Assembly: GCA_910574455.1 (NCBI GenBank)
Contig: CAJSYZ010000007.1
Coordinates: 1,426,001 to 1,490,000 of the forward strand
Length of the DNA stretch: 64,000 nucleotides
Direction of reading: 5' to 3'
Source: Trichaptum fuscoviolaceum
Lineage: Eukaryota; Basidiomycota; Agaricomycetes; Hymenochaetales; Trichaptaceae
Made by a program: the position numbers and the translations under genes. How positions within the stretch are numbered: position 1 is the stretch's first letter; each line of letters starts with the position of its first letter. This document shows positions 33,238 through 45,101 of this stretch, piece after piece. Under the pieces are notes generated by a model that had not been told where the DNA came from, searched no databases, and saw only the letters and a list, made by a program, of their open reading frames with translations.

Positions 33238-35269
33238 CGTTGGCGCTCGCCGCGACTTCGTTTTTTCTTTTCTAGGTCTCGAACTCTCTCGCCAAAAATC
33301 GTCTTTCATCCTATATTTACGGCCCCTCCGCCCCCCGAACGATCCCGATCCGCACGCCCGCACACACACTATGCACAATGCACATCATATACATGACTTG
33401 TCTCCACCACGTCTCGCAATTGGACCCCCTCGACCTAAACCGTACAAGGACGCTCGCGCGTCCTTCGTTTTATTTCCTTTTTGTGTTAATCGGATCGGAT
33501 ATTGCTTTTTTTATCGTCAGCTGGAGTCTCCTAACCCCATCACCCGTCCCTCCTTCGGCTCGCCCGCTCGCCCGCTCACACGTCTATCCGTATTTACCTG
33601 GCCCAGCCCGTGTTTTATTCTCTGCCTCCTCTCCCGCTCCGTCTGTTCTGCGTCATATTTCATCTGCCAATCTCACTGCATCCACTCATATATCTGACTC
33701 TGTTTTTCTGCCCTTTTTTTCTTTCTTTTGTTTCACGTCTGTCATATATTCAGAATCCGGATCCCCCTTGCACTTTCTGTCCACTTTGTCGCAAGACAAC
33801 GGACTCTCCTTCTCCGGATCCCCCCCCTTTTTTTCCCCTTTTCCCCCCTTAACTTTGCGTTCCTTTTTTTCATCTTTCTTTTCTGTTTTTCTTGTTATGC
33901 ATACTGCCCTCACACGCATTGCTGTTGTCTGCTGTAGAACATCTCTTCTGCCCCTTTCATAACACGTATAACACTACTACATTGAAGAAGAAAGAAAGAG
34001 AGAGAAAAAAATGAATGAAATGGAATGGAATGGTTTTTAAATTATGTTATGCGTGGATTGTGACGAGGGAGACTCACTCAGGCCCGGAATGTGACTGACT
34101 CGGTGAGAATAGACGATTGAGCAGGTGTAGGTTCACGGCGCACGAAACAAGTTCATTTGCGCCTGGTGCAGTGCGTGCTTCCTTCCGACACTATCCGCCC
34201 CCTCGGGAATGAGGATTAGGCCTTGCCTTGCCAGTGAGCTCTCATCGTGCGTGCGCGGGTACACACGTTCCTGAGGAATGAAACTGGGTGTTCGGTATGT
34301 GCATTTCATACATACATAGCGCGGCCGGCCGCACTGCTAGCGAAGACCGAATCAAGTGCCAGTGGGCAGTAATAGCCATAGCCATAGCCAGACCGAGTCG
34401 CGTCTTCTCCTCGATTCCCTCCGAGTCGAAGACGCGATTTTCTTTTCTTGCAAGTTACAATAGAGCAGCACGTTCCCTTGCTTGGAAGGGAACGCAGAAG
34501 AAGACGAAGAAGGTGATGGAGATTGTGATGATGATTCATCGTAGGCCCCATCGCCGGGTTGATAGATAGGATAGCGTTTCGGATTGGGGCAAGCTTCCCT
34601 CTTCTGTGCGAGGGGGCTCGAGATTCGGGAACAGGGACCCAGTTGGATCGCGAAGCTTTGGCCAGGGAAGAGAGGGTGACGTGAGCCCAGATGCATCGAA
34701 GCCCATCGAAGCATCGAAGCCGTCGAAGTATGTATTGAACTGCGCGTGTCTCGCTGGCGTCACTACGAGATGAGTAACTTGCTTGCTAGAGTGCCACTGT
34801 CCGACACCGAGCGTCGTCTATTCAGTCAATACTCTGCATCTACACGCACCGAGGCGCCCTGTGTGCTTCGCGGGCTTCTTCGATCAATGTCTAGATATAC
34901 ATCAGATCGCACCTTCGCATCGCGTCCATGCCCTACAGCCATTTTGCCTTGTCCGCCTGCATCAGGAAAACGGAGAAGCGGTGCACCTCAGACTTCTTTT
35001 ATTTTTACTTTTTGGTTTTTTCTTCCCCCTCTTGAGTCGTTCTTCGTTATCTTGAGTTCGCGAAAAGCGCATCAGACTCGCCCGGGAACGGTCGTTAACC
35101 TACGAGCGTGCCCGGTGCTTCTCAGAGGTTCTGACCACGCACGCAGCTTCATGATAGATATGATTTGATTTGATAGGGTTGGATGAGATGGTTGCCTTTA
35201 GCCAAGATTATTGAAGTCTAAAGAATGAAAAGGATCAATATCACTTCGTCCCTGTGAGTCGGCTACAGC
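33238..35269. other. Gene-free stretch downstream of AMPK beta
   Basis: 33.24-34.0 kb is strongly C/T-rich 3' flank; its open frames are low-complexity and I do not call them. 34.0-35.27 kb has octamer copies at 34229 and 34357 and a short direct repeat of GCATCGAAGCC at about 34695-34730. No gene recognised. Confidence 0.5.
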
Positions 35270-35857
35270 CTAAGGGCACGGCCGCGACGTAGCGTCCAAG
35301 ATCTTGCGCGCAATATTCGTCATGACGCGCACCACACTAAGCCGGCGGAGCTGCGCCAGAGTGTAGGGTCTCGCATAGGCGATATCAATGCGCTCACTAC
35401 ACGACACTGCGAGCTCGGGGGGCAACGGGGATTTCAAGTTGGATTCGTACTGTATTTGATGCGTCATGTTGCCTGATATGGGCGCACACAGGCTATCTGC
35501 CGCGATCGCTGCTCGATCGAGAAACCAAGGCCACAGCAATGATGGGACATAGCCTGAATTGAGTTCCTCCGCGTGTGCCAGTGTGTGCGTGCCAGTGCCA
35601 GTGCCAATGATGGTGCGGGTGAGAGCGGCGACTCTGAAGCGAGAGTCCTGCGTCATCATTTTGCGCGCTGGAGTTTGCCTTGCCAGCATTTCCCTGTTCA
35701 CAGGCTGCACCTCTAACTGGAAATCGGAATGCGAGTCAAAAGAGGTGAGCAGAGTAGAAGCGTCGGAGATTTCCAGAGAACTGCTGCGCGTATTAGTGAT
35801 CTTCGCCTCTACGCACGCACACACTCACACATACGGTGAAGTACGTGTCCGAGGCAT
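35270..35857 (-). CDS. Small hypothetical protein, two exons (candidate)
   Basis: Unrecognised. An ATG at 35857 opens MPRTRTSP. A 51-nt intron (35834-35784) with GTATGT donor, CACTAAT branch site and GCAG acceptor joins in phase to SSLEISDASTLLTSFDSHSD, and the frame stays open to the stop 35272-35270, for about 190 residues. The middle has a Thr/Gly run (IGTGTGTHT) that is simply the octamer CACTGGCA cluster read through. Later parts (VPSLLWPWFLDRAAIAADSL) look protein-like. There is no paralog in the window to test conservation. Confidence 0.35.
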
Positions 35858-38743
35858 GGGCGGACGAAGTAGATATCTATGTGGAGACCGTGGTCAAAGA
35901 GGCTACCGTTTGATGAATCATGCAGAGATACTTCGCTTCGTGAGACATGAGGCGATGTCGCGATAGGCCCCACCACAATAGACAAGCTAGCGCAACTTCT
36001 AGGGTAGTGGAGTCCCATTTTCATCACTAATTAGAGTGTCATTTGTTAGTTCGTTCCCTTTAAAATTTCAGACTTACTGCAGAAGCATTCAACCGCGTTC
36101 TCCAAGTCAAAAGGATTTGATGCACCTTCTCCAAGGCCAAGAATCAATGTTCCTGGACGGATTGAAGGGTATATTTGCTTGCATTGAAATATGTTTGCTT
36201 CGATGCGGCACAGGGACCATGAAACGGCGACTGCCGAAAGAAACCGCATCGCTCAACGTGAATGGTAGAGATCCTGATCGAAAGTCAGATCAGACTTCCA
36301 TTTGGTTCCCTTAAGATTGCAGCCATAGAAAGCTGTGCGAAAAGGTATAAATGAATTCATAACACCCTGTCGTGGCGTATGACTGCGGCTTCCCAACACC
36401 ACAGTCTAACTGGTCTTGTGCAAAGCCGAGAAGGTCCTTGGCTTCATGGGAGAAGTTATGAGTCTGTGATATATGCTGCTTGATTGCATTCAGGACATCT
36501 ACTATTTGAAGCGTGCGATGGTGCGGACTTGGGGCAGGAGAAAACGCCAAAGGGAGAGATTCATCTTCCAAAGGGTATTATGCGTGCTTCTGAGCTAAAA
36601 ACGTCCGTTGAGCACAACAAACTTGATAGTGGCGGATACAGAACACTAACCGACTGGATACCACGAAAAGCACAATGATCGAAGATTGCTTGCCCGATGA
36701 ACAAGGCGCCAACCCGTTCGACCGGAGGCTTCTATGCCAGTCCGCTTTAGCAGAAGGGAGCACATCATCTTCTAATGTTCGTCGCAGGAGTAATATATTC
36801 ACAGGCACCTGCAAATACACTCGCGTGTCGCTGGCCGCGTTAACAGCGACGGACAAGGTCGATATCATCTGCTAGAAGCACTATCGGGGGCCCGGGTACC
36901 TTGACGTCCCGAGCCTTCTCGGTGATACAGCGAGCGGACCGTCGGCAGAACTTCCCAAATGTCAAGCAAAGCATTGATCGGCGTCCTCCTAGCCAGCAAT
37001 CTCTTCTATTGCGAGTACTGAATACGATTGTCGCCACATTAATTGGTATCTTGTTTCCCTGACGTTGATACCACAATTCCCATGAGCGTGGAAATGATTG
37101 AATGTGCCTAAGCCGATTGTTATGAAGGTGGCTAACGAAGGCGAGGCGGTTTCCGCACACTTAATTCCAGAGAAGACCGATGCGTTTGTCTAAGTAGAGT
37201 GTGGTGTTTGTGTGCCGAAATAGGTATGCCATGAGGTGCAGAAACGATACCGGCGGCATTGCTTCGATAGACCCCTTCCACCGATAGTGTCCGCAAACGA
37301 GAATTCACAACTTCAACTGAATGTGCGAGGTGCGAAATGATGCGTGTATTTCACGCAAAGGTAGCTAACCAATAATCAGACTCGACCTGGGAACGGCATT
37401 GTTGTACTTCCAAGCTGTTCAGATCGAGTCCTGAGAGAGATTCTGTACGCAAAAGATAAGGCGAACTATCCCTCCAGCCCGCCGAGATTTGTGTTATGGG
37501 TACTAGATCGGAAGCGTCAGTTATGTTCAAATAACTCTCATGAGGCTCCTTACCTACCTTAAGCATACTTCATCGGTCGTCAGGGATAGGTGTCAGCTAA
37601 TCTTAAGCAGATACGCCAGAATATACCTCAGTGGCGAATTTGCGAAACGTGTAGGACTCGGATCGGCTTGGGCTGCTGATACGCCTCCACGTGCAACGCC
37701 GTCCTTCGGGAGACTGTTGCATTAGAACAGAGCTGTTGACGGATGTTGCATGGAAAGGAAGTACTGATGGCAGATGTCATGTTCGCTAGGCACTAAGCAT
37801 GGCACCTTCCACAGAGCTCGATAGAGGGGGCCATGATAACGACACGTCGGAGTAACACCGACAAGCAGAATCCGACTTGGTCTAGACAGATAACTTGGTG
37901 ACCTCATCCCGAACCACGTCATAAGTCATCTTGGTGGTCATAAATTAATGCAGGTAGCCGTTGATCAAGACTTCTCGCATAAACTCGCTTGCCGATTGCT
38001 GATTGAAATCATTATGTCTGTGCAGATACTCCGTATCTGAAGCAATTATCAGGTGTCTTTCAGGTTAATCGCCAACGATATACATTGCAGAAAGTTTCTA
38101 AGTTTCTCACCTTAAGGTTACATTACTGGCAGAGGGTGCCTCTGGATAACCTTTGCATGAGTCGCCGTACTGACCTTGGGCATGAGCCAGAGAGAGGTTC
38201 ACAGCCAAGTGCTTGATCCCGCAAAGCGGTCAAAAGTCTGTGGGATAAATCGGTGCCCGGGTCTCACTATCGAAGTGGCAAGGGCCTGTAAGAACTCCGT
38301 AGCATAGGCGGAAGTGCCAGTGATCGTGATCCTAAGACATACCACATAGAGAAAGTAACATATTAATCACAGGCAAAACGTTTAAGTCGCATTCTGGTAG
38401 GAAACTAATAATAACAACCGTGATATAGAAATCAGAGACTCGGAAATCTTAGATTAAGCTGACCTTCGGTAAAGGACCTTGTAAAGGGACGTATACTTCA
38501 GAGTTTAGCCGTAGCTTCGCTCAGTTAGATAGGCTGGTTGCATGCTTCTGCTAGATGCAGTAAAAAGGAGAAATGAAAAGAGGTTTGGTTGAGGACCTGA
38601 GTTGGTCGCCAAGTCGCTACTAGTATCCATACTTACTACTTTCCCACGAAACGTTCATTGGCGTGGGAAAACGTCGATCCGGAGCCCGTGTCGATCATTA
38701 CCGTAAACGAGTCATTCTGGATCGCTCTTGACTCTAAACCACC
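35858..38743. other. 2.9-kb region with no convincing gene
   Basis: Short minus-strand frames at 36046-36249 and 36311-36571 (HHRTLQIVDVLNAIKQHISQ) and 36578-36868 look partly protein-like, but I could not chain them with splice sites or name a family. 37.0-38.7 kb appears non-coding. TTTCCCACG...CGTGGGAAA at 38641-38672 is an inverted repeat of about 9-bp arms shortly before the MFS start. Confidence 0.4.
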
Positions 38744-40748
38744 ATGATTTCAACGTCGGTCGTCGAGCTCGAGTTAGCGTCACAGACTCCTTTACCTGGC
38801 TCAAGTTCAGCTCTGAGTCTCCACTCACAACAAATAACTGAAAATCGGCATGGTGAAGAGCTGGAACTACACGATTTCAGGGGAAACAGTATACTAGAGA
38901 ATGACGTACCTGGAATTCGGAACGCACCGACCACATTCGTGAGCGCGGCAAATGTATCTTCTCTTCCTCCTGTAGACGGAGGGCGCAAAGCGTGGCAATT
39001 CGTGAGCTTTGCAGCATTACATCAGGCAACATCTGAACCTTCTATCCAAAGCTACTGGGGGCGTTCATTGTTGAAGCTGTGGCTTGGGGCTTCCCAAATT
39101 CATTTGGCACTCTACTTAATGCGTACCTTCAAGACAGAAACTACGCATCTCAGCCCCATGCTTCTTCGCTTCTTCCTTTGACCGGAACACTCACAACTGG
39201 CATAACCTATTGTTCCGGTATGTTAAATCGTCTACACTATAACAAAGCTTACAGTGCTGAATGCACTGTATATAGGTCCATTTATATATCCCTTCGCTAA
39301 TCGATATCCCAAGTACCGGCGTTTGCTAATGTGGGTTGGGATCGCTTTATGTTGGGCAAGCCTCTTCGCCGGAAGTTTCTCTTCTAAGGTAAGGCAGATT
39401 TGTAAACGCTTTGGGAACGAATCGCTGATACACTCTTCGACTTTAGATTGAGGAGCTCCTTCTCTTTCAAGGCATTCTATACGCAATTGGATGTTGTATG
39501 TGTCATTTGTTTCATCCGAACGTTCTCAGACAGGTGCAGACGAAAACTATCTCAGCCTTAGTTTATGCACCATGCATGTCCTTCATGTCCGAGTGGTTCG
39601 TACAGCGTCGAGGCCTAGCAAATGGCATAATGTCGGCAGGTAGGCACCCGTGCAATATATTAAGCCATTCACCGTCTCAAGAGCTGTTGCTTAGGTACCT
39701 CTGTCGGTGGATTATTTTTCCCTCTCTTGCTCCCTCCCCTTATCAACCGCTTCGGCACACGCGTCACTCTGCGTATATTTTCTTTTATGGTTCTTGGACT
39801 TATGATTCCTGTTGCCCCATTTCTGCGACCTCGATTGCCAGAGAACAGAATTCATGGTCCTTCCCCTGGAGCTCGGGAGGGAATGGAACACGCCGATCGC
39901 TCGTGGAAGGAATCAACATTCTTGATTGCTGTCGCCGCAAACACTGTCCAAGGGTTCGCTTATTTCATTCCGTTAATCTGGCTGCCGAGTACGGTTGCTT
40001 TTCTATATGAATGAAGTCGTCCTCACCAGTTTCCCCCTTCCCCACTTAGCATTCGCCAGCGAGCTGAATTTATCGAACGCCGAAGCATCGCTAACACTTG
40101 CTCTTTTAAATGGTATAATTCACGGGCACGCATGATGCATCGCAATTATCTATCTGAACCAAACTCTAGGTTTCTCTGTGATAAGCCGCATTGGAACGGG
40201 ATTCTTGACAGACAAGTTTAGTCCATGGACGTTGGGATGCCTGATATCCACCACCACCTCCCTTGCTGTATTCGTTTTCTGGGGCTTACTGTCTGGAAGC
40301 TATGCCGGATTATTAGCGTTCAGCATTGCGTATGGAACAGTAGCGGGTGGCTGGTCAAGCTTATTTACTGGGTTTGTGCAACCCCACGCAAGTGAGAACT
40401 TTGCATCTTCGTACCTTCTGTATGCATATGTACTCACTAATACCGTTTACGTTACTTCATCCAGGGGATAATCCTCCACTCGCTACATCACTACGTGGGA
40501 TTTTCCTGTTCACGCGAGGACTCGGTAACATCCTGTCAACGCCGATATCTACTGCACTATCCAAGAAGACTAGCGTTTCTGATAGTATTGGAACAAGCAC
40601 CCACTCGAATCTAGGATTTAAAGTGGCCGACGGACGATACGAGAAGATGATATGGTATTCTGGATCTTGTTTTGCTGCGGCGGGCATCATTGCTCTGCTT
40701 GGATGGGGTGTCGAAGGTGCAAGAGCTCGCAGGCAATCCCGGAGATAG
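38744..40748 (+). CDS. MFS transporter, MCT-like, copy B (intact)
   Basis: Paralog of the minus-strand gene at 6321-8353, inverted relative to it, with intron positions matching throughout. The start is ATG 38744 (MISTSVVELELASQTPLPGS). Exon 1 ends GRKAWQF, then a 52-nt intron and LLGAFIVEAVAWGFPNSFGT. Later parts include FMSEWFVQRRGLANGIMSAG, PPLINRFGTRVTLRIFSFMV, ISRIGTGFLTDKFSPWT and FLFTRGLGNILSTPISTALS; the stop is TAG 40746-40748. Helices and loops align along the full length, so both copies should be functional carriers. Substrate cannot be told from sequence. Exon 1 is much more diverged from copy A than exon 1 of the 26.1-26.4 kb fragment is, so that fragment was copied from the copy A lineage. 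Confidence 0.75.
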
Positions 40749-43058
40749 ATAGATGAAGAACGTTGTGGAGATCGGTTGTGGATCATGAAAACGCACTAGA
40801 ACTGTAGTGCTACATATGTTATCTTACTACAATCTCAAGCTGTTGGTCGTATTCACGTTGAGCTGCGGTTGTCCACCCACTACTCGCGTACGTACGCACA
40901 ATACACATACGATCTGGGCCAGATCTGCCTATCACCGCGCTCCAGGCCTCCTACTACAAGCAACTGATCGACACAACCTCATCCCGCCTCCCTATCTCTC
41001 GAAAAGCGCCCGAAAACCAGCCGAGAGTGTTTTCTGATGCATGCGTTCTAATTCGAGTCTGCAAAGGCGTCCAAGGTATCTTGTCGCGCATCCAAATCGG
41101 TCGTAGTAACCCCTGTCCTGTCCCGCCTAGACCGAGGACTCTCACCATAACTTCACAACTTGAAGGCCCTCTCTCTGTCTCTCTCTGCCACTGGCTGCCC
41201 CGAGGACGATCGTCGGCGAGGTTCAAGTTCGCGGAGTCTGAAATTTGAAGCGCAGGGATCTGATCAATCTCAGCATTGATGGTCTCACGTAATTACTAAC
41301 TGTTTTCTGTCTTCCACCCCTCCCCGGGCCTCAAAGAGCCATCCGTCCATCCATTCGTTGGCGAATGCGATAGACCTCAGGAAATTACATATGTATGTAA
41401 ACTGAATAAGAACAGTTCACGCCACGCCACCCGCCACCCGCCGCCGCATGCGCTTGCGATACCATACTCTCCCCACACTGGCATATGCCAGTTACTGATG
41501 TATATTAGGGCAAGTACCGCGACACTGACTGTATCCAGGTCCTTCCATGCAAAGCTCTTCAGCTCGTTACGAAGGAAAGGAAAGGTCCGACTCCGTTAAA
41601 GGCGTTGCTAAGACCTACTGCAGAAGGCCATCTCAACTTCGGCGCACCTGCTCGTCGTCGTCGCTTGCATGTGTGTGCTACATTGTCCACAAGAGCCTCA
41701 TACGGCGTACCGTCGCACCGAATGCTGCACTCACCGTGACAGATCATGTTTGAGCCCGTTCTTCTACGACTTGGAAGGGAATAGTCAATGCATGCGTATG
41801 TATATACCTCCGAGCGACCGCCAAATTGCATATGCCCAAGTTCGTACTTCCTCACGACTGTATCCATCTCATCCAGGGCCGGTGGTGCATAAGGAGAAGG
41901 ATACTCCATGTACACAAGTGTATATGCGCATTCCTACAATGGAGCTCAAGCTAAAGACCGCGCCAGAAAGGAAACGCTTTGCTCCTCGATCCGACAATCC
42001 AACGATCTCCATCCCCAACCTTCGCATCAACCCGAAGACCATCAAAAAAAGCTCCGTAGCTCAGTGTTGGGGCGAGCTTAACAGACGCTTTCGGGTTCGG
42101 CTGTCCCCAGGCCACGGTAGATCTAGTACGCCTGTGTGGAGGCCTCCGACATGGGGAACGAAATCGGGACCTGTCGCTTGGACACTGGACAGACAGTGAC
42201 GCCTTTTTCAAGTTAGGCCCCGAGCTCGCCAATACATACGAGCCGCTTCGCCAACAGAATGAGAGGGGAGAGAAGGCCACATCATGTCAGTGCCGAGTCC
42301 AGGCTGCTCAGTATACCAGTACTGAGTTGTTTCGGCAAGTTGCGAATTGCGAATCGAAAGCACGCGTGCACTGGCATCCGAGTCCGCCGCGTGGCTGCCT
42401 GAGTGCCAGTGGGCGCTTGTTTGGCCATTCAAAACAACGACCGTCGTGTACACCCAGGTCTGAGGACCTCACAACTCCGAATCTGCATCATGACAGCTTT
42501 TCAACAACCTCCATGCGCGCCATCAACGATCAGCAACATTTTTCACCTAGTTCCCGGAGAATGGCATCATCCGAGTGTACTTGAATGGTGGCCCGTGTGG
42601 GCACTTGTTTGGGCATTCAAAACAGGACATTCAATTCTGTGGCATGTACTGTACATGTACGTCTACTTTAAACTACCTACCGATGGTCGCCCGGCAGTTC
42701 AACAAGCACCCAGCAAACCTCAGAGGACATCTTCTCTGAAAGACCTGGTTGCCATCTAGTCCGACCCTCTGCCGGAGGTCAGGCAAGACAATTTCCATCT
42801 CGAGCTCGGCACCCCATCCGAGCGCTCAGGCTGAGGCAAAGCTCCAGTCACGGTGTTGAATCTCAGGCTACGCCCACGTCCTCAGGCTGTTGCTGTTCGG
42901 CTCTGCTGTGAGAAAGAGAAAAAAATGCGCCGCCCTGACGCAACTTGAACACAGTGAAAAAAACCCCTCTCGTCTTGCACTCACACCAGCGTTTCTGCTT
43001 CTGCTTCTCTTTCAACCTCTCAAACTCTGCTTGACTTCTAAAAGAAGGCTGGACACCA
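40749..43058. repeat. Inverted copy of the duplicated spacer
   Basis: Reverse-complement similarity to 13.5 down to 10.75 kb (and to 28.3-26.5 kb). Examples are the GATCTGGGCCAGATCTGCC area at 40915, the GC-rich GCCACCCGCC area at 41440, the U repeat at 41965-42205, and the BTB 5' flank at 42860-43058. No supportable gene; a 176-codon frame at 41669-42199 lies mostly in the U repeat and is not kept open in its other copies. Confidence 0.7.
41965..42205 (-). repeat. Dispersed repeat 'U', inverted copy
   Basis: Carries the reverse complements of the markers at 12114-12402, in reverse order. Confidence 0.6.
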
Positions 43059-45101
43059 ATGACACGGTCGCGCTCTTCGAGCGATTTGAGCGATTCCTCT
43101 ATTGACAGCTTAGACTCCTACATCGCTCCCTCAGCCGTCTCGTACGACTCGTACGACTCAGACTCTAGCGACTTAGATGAGAACGATGAATTCCACAAAC
43201 GATACAACTGTCCGGATGCAGACGTGATCCTCTTGTCCGTGGACGACGTCAAATTTCGAGTCCACTCAGTCCTATTGAAGGCCTGCTCGACGGTCCTCGC
43301 AGACAAGTTCATTGACCGAAAGCACACTGTGGCCGACTCGGACACCGACAGTGATCTCATTCAATTAACGGCGCATAGCAAGACACTGGCCCTTCTTCTG
43401 GACTTCATTTATCCGACGAGCGGAACGTCCCTCCCTCAGCCGGCCACACTAGAAAAGGCAGCGATTCTTGCGGATTTCGCAAACGAGCTTGGGATAAACC
43501 ACGTCCTCGCGTATCTTCGGGCCGTCATTCTTGCAGAGGAAAAATATCATTCATCACCCGTCGATCTATATGCCCTTGCTTGCAAGTGGGAATGGGAAGA
43601 CGTTCAGGATCTGGCGTCGAAGGAGACACTCAAACTTGATATGAGCAGCGAAAAAGTCGAGTTAAAGTTGTGGCTGTTGGAGGAAAGCGATCGTCTGATA
43701 CTAGAGAAACTGCACGATCGGCGAATGAGGAAGATATTTCAATGTCTCTTCCCACGCAAAGGTGTCAAAACGCCTGAAGGGGTCAAGCTCATGTCCCACA
43801 TAGCGAAATGCCACTGCATAAAGGAGGCTATCGAGGAAGATGAAGATTACAAACCTAAGGATGAACAGATCAAGGATCGTGCTATGACGTTTCTACACCA
43901 TCTCCAGAACCTAGAAAACGATGTCAAGTGCACCCTACAGCGTAGACCTCTTGGTGACACTCTGCTTCTGAACATTTGTTCCACCGAAAGCTTTGCTTGC
44001 GCGAGAAAAGCTGTGTGCCCAGCCTGTGGCATCAAATATCTGGACTTTAACAAGCTCATTTCATCACTCAGGGAATCCGTCAGCTGTGAATCTACACCAC
44101 GTACCATAACCGATATCACCAAGACTGTTGAAATTGAGCCAGCGGTGGATCCCAAAACGTCGAACAAGCGGAAACGATGCCATGAACGGTATAATGACCC
44201 GGACACCGATCTTGTTATCCGTACCACCGAAGACGACGAGTTTCGGGTGAACTCATTCTTCCTGAAAACCAGCTCCCAGGTGTTCGGGGATATGTTTCAA
44301 GTGGCGGATCAAGGGCCCATCCCTGTCTCAGAGGATAGCGAAATGTTTGCGCTTCTGCTCGACTACATCCATCCAACGAACGACGCGTCGATTCCAGATA
44401 TAGCTACGATAAAGAAAGCAGCAGCGCTTGTGGAGGTTGCACACAAGTACGACATACCTCATGTTATGGCCAGCGTACGGACCGCCGTTCTCGGGTGGAT
44501 GAAACTGAAACCTGTTGGACAGTCCGATGCCGAGCAGCTTTATATCCTTGGTTGCAAATGGCGGTGGGAGGACGTTGCCGTACTAGCATCCGAAAGTCTC
44601 CTCTTATTTGACACGGCATTCTGGAAGAGACTGTCGGCTGGAGGCATGAGCTGTTACAGGCTGTTTGCGCTACGTGAACAACGAAAGCAGCGGTTCGTCC
44701 AAGTCGTCACCCCACGCTTTATTTCACTGCCGGAAATGGATTTTCGAGGCATTGAATGCGACCCGGCCTATCGCTACGTCGCAAACTGTTATTGCGTAGA
44801 CAAAATGGAAACAAGTGGCGGAAAAGAAAATCTAAAGGGAAGAAAGAAGGATGCATACCGTATACTAGTCCTCACGATTAATCATCTAATGAACATCACC
44901 AGCAACTCCATACAAATTGACCCGCTCGGGCACAATTTAATTCGCGATGTCCTCTCCTCTGGCTCGGGGCCATTTGTGGATGCACGCATGCTTTTATGTC
45001 CATTCTGCAACAAGAAATATTTCAACTTTGACTATATAACTGAAACGTTCTGCAATATCGTAGACACGCTGGCTGATCGAAGCATTCGCTATGTTCACTA
45101 G
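43059..45101 (+). CDS. Double BTB/POZ-domain protein, copy B (intact, 680 aa)
   Basis: Single-exon gene starting at ATG 43059 (MTRSRSSSDLSDSSIDSLDS). The architecture is two repeats of one module: BTB 1 (YNCPDADVILLSVDDVKFRV), a tail with a CHC motif (IAKCHCIKEA), PLGDTLLLNICS and CPACGIKYLDFNKLI; then BTB 2 (YNDPDTDLVIRTTEDDEFRV, FFLKTSSQVFGDMFQVADQG) and a second tail with CYCVDKM, PLGHNLIRDVLSS and CPFCNKKYFNFDYI. The CxC and CPxC motifs at matching places in both tails suggest a metal-binding fold. BTB proteins commonly dimerise and recruit cullin 3, but no BACK, Kelch or MATH partner domain is visible. It is inverted relative to copy A (8568-10697) and followed by the tandem copy C. Confidence 0.88.
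   Translation: MTRSRSSSDLSDSSIDSLDSYIAPSAVSYDSYDSDSSDLDENDEFHKRYNCPDADVILLSVDDVKFRVHSVLLKACSTVLADKFIDRKHTVADSDTDSDLIQLTAHSKTLALLLDFIYPTSGTSLPQPATLEKAAILADFANELGINHVLAYLRAVILAEEKYHSSPVDLYALACKWEWEDVQDLASKETLKLDMSSEKVELKLWLLEESDRLILEKLHDRRMRKIFQCLFPRKGVKTPEGVKLMSHIAKCHCIKEAIEEDEDYKPKDEQIKDRAMTFLHHLQNLENDVKCTLQRRPLGDTLLLNICSTESFACARKAVCPACGIKYLDFNKLISSLRESVSCESTPRTITDITKTVEIEPAVDPKTSNKRKRCHERYNDPDTDLVIRTTEDDEFRVNSFFLKTSSQVFGDMFQVADQGPIPVSEDSEMFALLLDYIHPTNDASIPDIATIKKAAALVEVAHKYDIPHVMASVRTAVLGWMKLKPVGQSDAEQLYILGCKWRWEDVAVLASESLLLFDTAFWKRLSAGGMSCYRLFALREQRKQRFVQVVTPRFISLPEMDFRGIECDPAYRYVANCYCVDKMETSGGKENLKGRKKDAYRILVLTINHLMNITSNSIQIDPLGHNLIRDVLSSGSGPFVDARMLLCPFCNKKYFNFDYITETFCNIVDTLADRSIRYVH

Noticed and set aside
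31823..33697. A single 624-codon plus-strand frame as the whole AMPK beta exon
   Set aside because: It starts at a non-ATG codon inside intron 1 and runs past the 33083 donor into intron sequence. The spliced model restores both domains and the typical C-terminus.
33378..33962. 194-codon plus-strand frame downstream of AMPK beta
   Set aside because: Low-complexity Phe/Ser/Pro sequence from a C/T-rich 3' flank, with no domain.
36046..36868. Cluster of short minus-strand frames that look partly protein-like
   Set aside because: I could not connect them with credible introns or name a family; left as unexplained.
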